Assembly (NCBI GenBank): GCA_955652075.1
Contig: CATPAS010000058.1
Location: forward strand, 1 to 6,458
From: an uncultured Gaiellaceae bacterium
GTDB lineage: Bacteria > Actinomycetota > Thermoleophilia > Gaiellales > Gaiellaceae
Length of the DNA stretch: 6,458 nucleotides
Reading direction: 5' to 3'
Part shown: positions 1 through 5,093 of the stretch, one piece after another
How positions within the stretch are numbered: the stretch's first letter is position 1
Layout of the letters: every line of letters begins with the position of its first letter
The notes under the pieces: generated by a model
Databases searched by the model: none
What the model was told of the DNA's origin: nothing
Seen by the model: only the letters and a program-made list of their open reading frames with translations
Translations under genes and position numbers: made by a program

Positions 1-668
1 CCTCCGCACTGTGCATGGACAAGGATCTCTTCAAGAAGGTGCTCCGCGACAGCGGGCTCCCGGTTGCCCGGCACGTCGCCCTGCGGGAGGGCGACGCGGT
101 GCAGAACCCGTTCGGCTTCCCGTGCTTCGTCAAGCCTGCGCGCCTCGGCTCGTCGGTCGGGATCACGAAGGCGCACGACGAGACGGAGCTCGGTGCTGCC
201 GTCGAGCTTGCCTTCCGCCACGACGACAAAGTGCTCGTCGAGGAGTTCCTCGACGGGATCGAGGTCGAGGTCGGCGTGCTCGGCAACCGCGAGCCTGTCG
301 CGTCCATTCCGGGGCAGATCGTGCCTCTGGGGCACGAGTGGTACGACTACGCGTCGAAGTACGACGAAGGCGGGATGGAGCTCGTGATCCCGCCCGACCT
401 GCCCAATGATGTAGTGGAAGAGGTGCAGCGGGCTGCGGTCGAATCGTTTCGCGTCACCGAGTGCGAGGGCATGGCCCGAGTCGACTGCTTCGTCGTCGCT
501 GGCAATCGCGTCGTCGTGAACGAGCTGAATACGATTCCGGGGTTCACGTCGACGAGCGTCTACGCAAAGCTTTTCGACGCTTCAGGCATTCCCTACGAGG
601 CGCTGTTGCGCCGTTTGATCGAGCTCGCTGTCGAGCGACACGAGCGCCGTGCGCGGCTCGAATACTAG
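1..668 (+). CDS. ddl: D-alanine--D-alanine ligase, 5'-truncated by the window
   Basis: ATP-dependent cytoplasmic ligase that joins two D-alanines for the peptidoglycan stem peptide. Only the C-terminal part is present. The frame is already open at base 3 (reading SALC before the Met at 15), so that Met is internal and the gene begins upstream; the family is usually 300-370 residues. Counting from Met15, the ATP-grasp region shows FVKPARLGSSVGI (38-50, with the ATP-contacting Lys40 and the Gly/Ser loop), VEEFLDG (75-81), ARVDCF (154-159, the metal-binding Asp157) and NELNTIPGFT (169-178, metal ligands Glu170 and Asn172). The omega loop reads EWYDYASKY (108-116). This tyrosine-bearing form is typical of D-Ala-D-Ala enzymes, whereas VanA-type D-Ala-D-Lac ligases carry a histidine version, so a vancomycin-resistance ligase is unlikely. 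The stop codon (666-668) overlaps the stop of the convergent kinase gene. Family assignment is very secure; promoter and N-terminal domain are not visible. Confidence 0.95.
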   Translation, partial: SALCMDKDLFKKVLRDSGLPVARHVALREGDAVQNPFGFPCFVKPARLGSSVGITKAHDETELGAAVELAFRHDDKVLVEEFLDGIEVEVGVLGNREPVASIPGQIVPLGHEWYDYASKYDEGGMELVIPPDLPNDVVEEVQRAAVESFRVTECEGMARVDCFVVAGNRVVVNELNTIPGFTSTSVYAKLFDASGIPYEALLRRLIELAVERHERRARLEY

Positions 669-2104
669 GCTTGTCCGAACGCGCGCACCTCGTTCACGTG
701 CGCGAAGTGCCCGCCCGGCGGCAGCTTCGTGATCCAGACGACGTAGAAGCGCTTCGGCGTAGACGGTTTGATCGCGAACCGCGTCGTCCGGCCGACGACA
801 CGATTGTCCGAGACCTTCTGCCCCGGGGTGCCCTGGATGTTTGTAGCGTGAATCTCGGCGCTGAAGCCCGGCGTGTCCGTGACCACGGTGATACGGGACA
901 GCTGGACCACCCCGCGGGCATCGAGCACGAGCCCGACGCCGGGTTTCTTCACTCCCGCAAAGCCGCTGCTGTAGTTCTCGGTCGTCCAGTAGGTCTGGAT
1001 CTTGCCGTCCGTGGCCTTGGGCGCGACGCCGTCGTTCTCGATGCCGTCGCCGAACGGATCGTATGCCCCGACCCCGGCGATCGTGATGGGCGCACCAATG
1101 GGAACGCCCTGTCCGTGGCCGCGGAGCGTGAGCAGTCCCAGCACGACGGCGGCGACGGCGAGCGCACCGAGCAGCCCGATGAGGACGGGCAAACGTGAGA
1201 CGGGCTTGCGGTGCCGCTGCTGTTGCAGCCGGTGCGCAGCCGGGACGACCATCGTGACGGCGCTGTCCTCGCCACTGTCGAGCTCGGCGAGACACGCCTC
1301 GATCTCCGCGGCGAAGTCGTCCATCGTGGGAAAACGATGCTCGGGATCCTTCTCCAGCGCGCGGTCGACCATCTCGGCGATGCGCAGAGGCACGTCGCCC
1401 CGCGCGTCCAGAACGCTCGGTGACGGTTCCTGGATGTGCTTCATCGCAACCGCGACGAAGCTCTCGCCGGGGAACGGCACCTCTCCGGTCAGCATCTCGT
1501 ACAGCACGATCCCAAGCGAATAGACGTCCGTGTACGCCTCGACGGGCTGACCGCTCGCCTGCTCGGGAGCGATGTAGTTCGACGTCCCGAGGATCGTCCC
1601 CGTCTGGGTCATGCCGTGCTCGACGTCGAGCGAACGTGCGATGCCGAAGTCCGTGACCTTGGCGCGGCCGTCCCCGTTCAGCAGGACGTTCTGCGGTTTC
1701 ACGTCACGGTGCACCAGTCCGTGCTCGTGGGCGAACGCGAGTCCGCGGGCGATTTCGAGCGCGATCTCGAGCGCATCGCGCACACGCAGTCGGCCTTTGC
1801 GGACGACGAGCTCCTTCAGGTTCTCGCCGTCGATGTACTCGAAGACGATGTACTGCCGGCCGTCCTCCTCCCCCCGGTCGATCACCGTCACGATGTTGGG
1901 ATGCTGGAGCTGTGCGACGGAGCGCGCCTCGCGCTTGAACCGCTCGACGAAGTCGTCGTCCTCGTTGTACTGCTGGTGCAGGACCTTCAGGGCGACGTTG
2001 CGTTCGAGCAGTGAGTCGTGGGCCTTGTAGACGCTCGACATCCCGCCGTGCCCGACGAGCTCCTCCAGCTCGTAGCGCCCCGCAATCGTCTCCCCGACCA
2101 CCAC
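665..2104 (-). CDS. Transmembrane Ser/Thr protein kinase (PknB-like) with a discoidin/CBM-like ectodomain
   Basis: A 479-residue membrane receptor-type kinase. The N-terminal catalytic domain (about 9-272) has all key Hanks motifs: glycine-rich loop VGHGGMSSVYKA (17-28), ATP lysine K40 in VALKVL, a probable helix-C Glu59, catalytic loop HRDVKPQN (132-139, catalytic D134), DFG 152-154, activation-loop threonines T166, T168 and T170, GTSNYIAPE (173-181) and the TDVYSLGIVLYEML segment of subdomain IX. It should therefore be active. A juxtamembrane stretch rich in Gln, His and Arg (about 291-304) leads to one membrane helix (about 305-327), placing the C-terminus outside. The ectodomain (about 340-479) has no PASTA repeats. 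It reads like the F5/8-type-C/galactose-binding fold found on actinobacterial MviN and some kinases: AYDPFGDGIEND, then APKATDGKIQTYWTTENY, then a beta-rich tail. The GTG at 2104 gives the canonical GRYELEELVG start; GTG 2101 is an alternative. Its role in envelope sensing is inferred from the ectodomain and the neighbouring ddl; the ligand is unknown. Confidence 0.93.
   Translation of the reverse strand: MVVGETIAGRYELEELVGHGGMSSVYKAHDSLLERNVALKVLHQQYNEDDDFVERFKREARSVAQLQHPNIVTVIDRGEEDGRQYIVFEYIDGENLKELVVRKGRLRVRDALEIALEIARGLAFAHEHGLVHRDVKPQNVLLNGDGRAKVTDFGIARSLDVEHGMTQTGTILGTSNYIAPEQASGQPVEAYTDVYSLGIVLYEMLTGEVPFPGESFVAVAMKHIQEPSPSVLDARGDVPLRIAEMVDRALEKDPEHRFPTMDDFAAEIEACLAELDSGEDSAVTMVVPAAHRLQQQRHRKPVSRLPVLIGLLGALAVAAVVLGLLTLRGHGQGVPIGAPITIAGVGAYDPFGDGIENDGVAPKATDGKIQTYWTTENYSSGFAGVKKPGVGLVLDARGVVQLSRITVVTDTPGFSAEIHATNIQGTPGQKVSDNRVVGRTTRFAIKPSTPKRFYVVWITKLPPGGHFAHVNEVRAFGQA
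682..704 (+). terminator. GC hairpin just after ddl; possible weak terminator
   Basis: A perfect 7-bp inverted repeat (CGCGCAC at 682-688 and GTGCGCG at 698-704) with a 9-base loop begins 13 bases after the ddl stop. A further GTGCGCG copy at 649-655 inside the end of ddl could pair with 682-688 instead, giving two mutually exclusive stems. No T-run follows on either strand, and the whole element lies in the last codons of the kinase gene, so it is not a classical intrinsic terminator. It may slow the converging polymerases or be a chance product of GC-rich coding sequence. Confidence 0.2.
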
Positions 2105-2110
2105 GCTCGA

Positions 2111-2116
2111 AAGCTA
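2111..2116 (-). promoter_or_regulatory. Candidate -10 box of the kinase gene (leaderless spacing)
   Basis: TAGCTT on the minus strand fits TANNNT and ends 6 bases before the GTG start at 2104, so transcription would begin at or next to the start codon. There is no convincing -35 box and no good Shine-Dalgarno (only a G-rich GGGCGGG further upstream). The box lies in the 41-base gap behind the small membrane gene, which suggests the kinase can be transcribed on its own. Confidence 0.4.
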
Positions 2117-2145
2117 CCCGCCCGTCGCTCGGCGTACGCCTTTGA

Positions 2146-2415
2146 TCAGCGGACGCGCACCTTGCGCAGCCGCATGCCGAGCCACAAGCCCACACACCAG
2201 AGGATGTACAGCAGGGCCACGAGGCCGGCCAGGAACCAGACTGGAACGAGGTGGTTGCCCCGTCCGTCCCCGGCCCGGCCCGCGATGAGGGCGAGGGTCG
2301 AGATGCAGGCCAGAACCGCACCGAGGCCGATCACGAGCCGCGGCCGTCCGATCCCGGTCGCGCCGAAGGCGAGCGGCAGCGCGAGCGCGATCACGGCGAT
2401 GAGATACCCGGCCAC
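2146..2415 (-). CDS. Small three-helix membrane protein, unknown function
   Basis: I do not recognise this 89-residue protein. It is strongly hydrophobic, with three predicted membrane helices at about 4-20, 27-45 and 57-80. A basic loop GRPR (23-26) and a very basic tail MRLRKVRVR (81-89) suggest by the positive-inside rule that the C-terminus and first loop are cytoplasmic and the N-terminus is outside. It lies 44 bases after the aminotransferase gene and 41 before the kinase gene, on the same strand, which suggests co-transcription. The start is a GTG at 2415; no other start codon exists in frame between it and the aminotransferase stop, and neither a Shine-Dalgarno nor a TANNNT box precedes it. 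A GTG at codon 8 (2394) is an alternative but would cut into the first helix. The well-ordered helices and charge pattern favour a real gene over a shadow frame, though homologues would be needed to settle this. Confidence 0.6.
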   Translation of the reverse strand: MAGYLIAVIALALPLAFGATGIGRPRLVIGLGAVLACISTLALIAGRAGDGRGNHLVPVWFLAGLVALLYILWCVGLWLGMRLRKVRVR

Positions 2416-2459
2416 TGCACGGGTATCGGCGCCGCGTCGGGCGAACGTGAACCGGGCGT

Positions 2460-3782
2460 CTAGCCGAGGACCGAGCCGAGCGCGTCTTCCCAGACGCCGA
2501 GCGCCTCATCGAGCTCGCCCTCCGAGATGACGAGCGGCACGAGCACGCGGATGCAGTTCGAGTAGATCCCTGACTTGAGCAGGAGCAGCCCACGCGCCGA
2601 AGCGGCCTCGACGACAGCCGCTGCGAGCTCGGGGGCAGGGTCCTTCGTGCCACGGTCGTGAACGAGCTCGATCGCAAGCATCGCACCGAGCCCGCGCACG
2701 TCGCCGATTGCGTCCCAGCGCTGCTGCCAACCGTGCATTCGGCTGCGGATCGTTTCGCCGATCTGGCCGGCGCGCTCGACGAGACCCTCTTCCTCGAACA
2801 CGTCCAGCACGGCAAGGGCGGCGGCCTGCGCGACGGGGTTGCCGACGTACGTGCCGCCGATCGCCGAGTCGCCCGGCGCGTCCATGATCTCTGCCTTCCC
2901 GACTACGCCGGACAGCGGCAGACCCGCTGCGATCGACTTGGCGATCGTCATCAGGTCCGGTTCGACGTCGTAGTTCTCGATCCCCCACATCTTTCCCGTG
3001 CGTCCGTAGCCGGTCTGCACTTCGTCGACGACGAGCACGATGCCGTTGTCGTCGCAGATCCGGCGCACGCCCTCGAGGAACTCGGGCGGTGCGACGACGA
3101 AGCCGCCTTCACCTTGCACCGGTTCGATGACGATTGCCGCGACGTTTTCGGCCGCGACGGTTGTCACGAACACGCGCTCGAGCGCCGCGAGGGCTACGGA
3201 GGCGCTCGGGCCGCGGTAGTCCTGCGCGAATGGCACCCGGTAGACCTCGGGCGCGAACGGGCCGAGCCCGGCCTTGTAGGGATGAGTCTTGGACGTGAGG
3301 GTGAGAGACAGCAGCGTCCGCCCGTGGAAGCCTCCCTCGAAGGCGATCACCGCCGGTCGCTTCGTGTACGCGCGCGCGAACTTGATCGCGTTCTCGACGG
3401 CTTCCGTGCCCGCGTTGAAGAACGCGGCCTTCACCGGACCGGAGATGGGCACGGTCGCCACGAGACGCTCGGCGAGTGTGACGTACGTCTCATAGGGGAC
3501 GATCGTGAAGTCCGTGTGCAAGAACTTCGCGGCCTGCTCCTGCACGGCGTCCACGACGCGCGGATGGGCGTGGCCGACGTTGAGGCAGCCGACGCCGCCC
3601 GTGAAGTCGATGAAGGTGTTCCCGTCGACGTCGGTGAGCGTCGCGCCCTCGCCGCGCTCGATCACGACGGGCAGAAAGATGGAGAGTGGGTCCGCGATCA
3701 CGCGGTCCTTCCGGTCGAGGATCTCCTTGGAGCGGGGTCCCGGGACCGCCGTTCTGAGCTCGATCGCCTTCGTGGTCGCCAT
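2460..3782 (-). CDS. gabT: 4-aminobutyrate aminotransferase-type class III PLP aminotransferase
   Basis: A 440-residue cytoplasmic PLP enzyme of fold type I, subgroup II. It should move an amino group from GABA, or a similar omega-amino acid, to 2-oxoglutarate, giving succinate semialdehyde and glutamate. The PLP lysine is K282 in TIAKSIAAGLP. Other landmarks are the phosphate-binding NAGTEAVENAIK (123-134), GGFHGRT (150-156), EPVQGEGG (220-227), VVDEVQTGYGRTG (251-263, D253 and Q256), GGTYVGNP (309-316) and R412 in CIRVLVPL. From memory of E. coli GabT (I50, R141, E206, E211, D239, K268, T297, R398), every one of these sites lines up here at a constant offset of +14 (V64, R155, E220, E225, D253, K282, T311, R412), so the two glutamate-selective and GABA-binding sites are kept, with only Ile to Val changed. 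This favours GabT over acetylornithine or ornithine aminotransferase, though a related omega-transaminase role remains possible. No gabD partner is in the window. The ATG start lies 61 bases behind the DUF4015 gene. Confidence 0.88.
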   Translation of the reverse strand: MATTKAIELRTAVPGPRSKEILDRKDRVIADPLSIFLPVVIERGEGATLTDVDGNTFIDFTGGVGCLNVGHAHPRVVDAVQEQAAKFLHTDFTIVPYETYVTLAERLVATVPISGPVKAAFFNAGTEAVENAIKFARAYTKRPAVIAFEGGFHGRTLLSLTLTSKTHPYKAGLGPFAPEVYRVPFAQDYRGPSASVALAALERVFVTTVAAENVAAIVIEPVQGEGGFVVAPPEFLEGVRRICDDNGIVLVVDEVQTGYGRTGKMWGIENYDVEPDLMTIAKSIAAGLPLSGVVGKAEIMDAPGDSAIGGTYVGNPVAQAAALAVLDVFEEEGLVERAGQIGETIRSRMHGWQQRWDAIGDVRGLGAMLAIELVHDRGTKDPAPELAAAVVEAASARGLLLLKSGIYSNCIRVLVPLVISEGELDEALGVWEDALGSVLG

Positions 3783-3789
3783 GGGCCTG

Positions 3790-3795
3790 ACGATA
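3790..3795 (-). promoter_or_regulatory. Candidate -10 box of gabT (leaderless spacing)
   Basis: TATCGT on the minus strand ends 7 bases before the ATG at 3782, the spacing expected when transcription starts at the first base of the start codon. A weak -35-like TTCAGG lies 16 bases further upstream (3812-3817). There is no good Shine-Dalgarno between the box and the ATG. Confidence 0.42.
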
Positions 3796-3806
3796 GCGGA
3801 GTCAGC

Positions 3807-3844
3807 GGCGCCCTGAATACCTGTATAGGGGTGTTGCAGGCGCC
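3807..3844 (-). repeat. Nested inverted repeats upstream of gabT: operator or weak terminator candidate
   Basis: The arms GGCGCCCTG (3807-3815) and CAGGCGCC (3837-3844) are complementary over 8 bp with one bulged base, enclosing a 21-base loop that is AT-rich for this genome. Inside the loop is a second, perfect palindrome ATAC-CT-GTAT (3817-3826). The element begins on the last base of the DUF4015 stop codon and ends about 25 bases before the gabT start. No T-run follows in the minus direction, so a protein-binding operator, about 35-44 bases before the presumed gabT start point, is at least as likely as termination of the upstream transcript. Confidence 0.35.
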
Positions 3845-5046
3845 TACCGAAAAGCTGGTGTGGACAACGCCTTGACCGTGTAGATACCGCGGGCGTTCCA
3901 CAGCATGAAGCCCTTGGCGTGCTCGAGCCTTGCCGCCTGGATCTGGTCCTGCACGTCCGTCAGCGTGTAGGTGCGGCGCAGGGAGAAGTCCTGCAGCCAT
4001 GGGATCAGCTTGGTCGCGCGGCCTCGCACGGCGTTCCGGAAGTCGCGCAGCGAGTAGGCCACCGTTGTGCCCGGGCGAGAGTCCGGGTTGATGATGTTGT
4101 ACTCGCCCGAGACGTAATGAGACGGGTAGACCATGGGATAGATGGCGTCCACGTAGGGCGCGATCCGGCGCGGGAACTGCCCGATCCCCAGGTTCCGGGT
4201 GGCCGAGAGCCCGAAGACGTCCACCGAGATGCGCACCCCCAGGGGTTTGAGGCGCTCCTGCGCGTACTTGGCGAACATCGGGATCGTCCAGCCCATCGGC
4301 TGCGCGTGCTTGCCCGGGTAGCGGATCTGTGAGATGTCGCCGTCGCTGGGGAACCGGACGTAGTCGAACTGGATCTCGTCGAAGCCGAGCTTTGCGGCCT
4401 GCTCGGCGATGTCGACGTTGTACTTCCAGACGCGCTGGTCGTAGGGGTTCGTCCACCCGAGCCCGGCGTTGTTGAGCCAGCGCGAGCCGTCGGCGCGGCG
4501 GATCGCGAGTTGGGGAGCACCGGCCGCCAGGGCCGGATCCTCGAACGTCACGACCCGGCCGACCAGATACAGCCCGGCGGCGTGGATCGTCGCGACCGCT
4601 CGCTGGGCGTTGTAGTAGCGCTTCGCAGAGCCGATTCTCTTGGCGAGCGGGACGTCGACCGGGAAGCCGACGTCTCCGTTCTCGTCCTTGACGTCGAGCT
4701 CGATGGTGTTGAGGCCCGCCGCCTTCATCGCGACGTACTCGTTGAGCTTCCCGGGGAGACCCGCCAGCGCCATCGTGACGTGGAGGCCGCGTACCTCTGC
4801 GGGCAGCGGCCGCGGCTGCAGGACCTGCGGTGTGGGCGCCTGCGGCGCACGGGCTGCTGCGCGCACCGTCTTGTGTCCGTGCACGTGGGTCGCGATCACG
4901 CCTCCGACGACTCCGGCCGCGATCAGTGCGAGCAGCGCGCCGGCAGCGATGAGCCGCTGTTTGTGCCGTCGCTGGCGCGCCTCGGCTCGCCGGAGCTTGT
5001 AGCGAGCGTTCGGATCGACAGGCTGGAGGACGTACCTCGTGGGCAA
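3844..5046 (-). CDS. Membrane-anchored DUF4015-type putative glycoside hydrolase
   Basis: A 400-residue protein of the DUF4015 (putative glycosyl hydrolase, TIM-barrel) family. A very basic N-terminus (about 18-31, ending QRRHKQR) precedes one membrane helix (about 32-53), the pattern of a type II signal anchor or uncleaved signal peptide. An Ala/Pro-rich linker (about 62-83) then leads to the catalytic-like domain outside the cell (about 84-400). Barrel landmarks are RGLHVT (86-91), [13 protein letters not shown] (116-128), GRVVTFEDP (163-171), WTNPY (198-202), [16 protein letters not shown] (222-237, with acidic candidates D223, E224 and D228), ISVDVFG (273-279), YPMVYPSHY (303-311) and IPWLQDF (348-354). 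The acid and nucleophile are not established for this family as far as I know. The start is a TTG at 5046; no ATG, GTG or TTG precedes it in frame before dcd begins, and the basic N-terminus supports it. It probably acts on surface polysaccharide, but its substrate is unknown. Confidence 0.85.
   Translation of the reverse strand: MPTRYVLQPVDPNARYKLRRAEARQRRHKQRLIAAGALLALIAAGVVGGVIATHVHGHKTVRAAARAPQAPTPQVLQPRPLPAEVRGLHVTMALAGLPGKLNEYVAMKAAGLNTIELDVKDENGDVGFPVDVPLAKRIGSAKRYYNAQRAVATIHAAGLYLVGRVVTFEDPALAAGAPQLAIRRADGSRWLNNAGLGWTNPYDQRVWKYNVDIAEQAAKLGFDEIQFDYVRFPSDGDISQIRYPGKHAQPMGWTIPMFAKYAQERLKPLGVRISVDVFGLSATRNLGIGQFPRRIAPYVDAIYPMVYPSHYVSGEYNIINPDSRPGTTVAYSLRDFRNAVRGRATKLIPWLQDFSLRRTYTLTDVQDQIQAARLEHAKGFMLWNARGIYTVKALSTPAFR
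3859..3867 (-). promoter_or_regulatory. DnaA-box-like 9-mer TTGTCCACA
   Basis: The minus strand reads TTGTCCACA, the form preferred by DnaA in high-GC actinobacteria (Streptomyces, Mycobacterium). It lies inside the last codons of the DUF4015 gene (encoding Leu-Ser-Thr) and so could be there by coding chance. It is isolated, with no origin genes nearby. Confidence 0.25.
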
Positions 5047-5048
5047 GG

Positions 5049-5059
5049 TGTGGAAAACT
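5049..5059 (-). repeat. 11-base inverted repeat, left copy, with DnaA-box-like core
   Basis: AGTTTTCCACA on the minus strand recurs exactly on the plus strand at 5216-5226, inside dcd. The last nine bases, TTTTCCACA, fit the general DnaA-box consensus TTWTNCACA. This copy lies in the 47-base divergent gap, over the presumed -10 box of the DUF4015 gene and about 20 bases upstream of the presumed dcd -10 box, so a bound protein could affect both promoters. Confidence 0.4.
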
Positions 5060-5060
5060 A
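5055..5060 (-). promoter_or_regulatory. Candidate extended -10 box of the DUF4015 gene
   Basis: TAGTTT on the minus strand is preceded by TGT (5063-5061), giving the extended -10 form TGN-TANNNT. It ends 8 bases before the TTG at 5046, so the transcript would carry essentially no leader. TTG is a poor leaderless start, which weakens the case or points to a few leader bases. No clear -35 box is visible. The box overlaps a DnaA-box-like 9-mer at 5049-5057. Confidence 0.4.
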
Positions 5061-5079
5061 ACAGAGCCTGGACGGCCCG

Positions 5080-5085
5080 TAGAAT
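5080..5085 (+). promoter_or_regulatory. Candidate -10 box of dcd (leaderless spacing)
   Basis: TAGAAT differs from TATAAT at one position and ends 8 bases before the dcd ATG at 5094. That places the likely transcription start within a base or two of the ATG. The spacer is GC-rich with no Shine-Dalgarno, and the expected -35 position holds nothing recognisable. The dcd start codon is well supported by its match to family N-termini, which makes the spacing meaningful. Confidence 0.5.
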
Positions 5086-5093
5086 CGGCCCCG

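Noticed and set aside
1..668. Vancomycin-resistance D-Ala-D-Lac ligase (VanA/VanB type)
   Set aside because: The omega loop carries the tyrosine form (YDYASKY) of D-Ala-D-Ala ligases, and there is no vanH, vanX or vanRS gene next to it in the window.
461..1198. Plus-strand open frame crossing the ddl end and opposite the kinase
   Set aside because: Arg/Asp-rich translation without recognisable domains, and it conflicts with both supported genes; it is a composition effect.
2658..3875. A 405-codon open frame on the plus strand opposite gabT
   Set aside because: It mirrors the gabT coding strand. Its translation is rich in Arg, Asp, Val and His without any domain, as expected from GC-rich third positions, while gabT itself has every catalytic residue.
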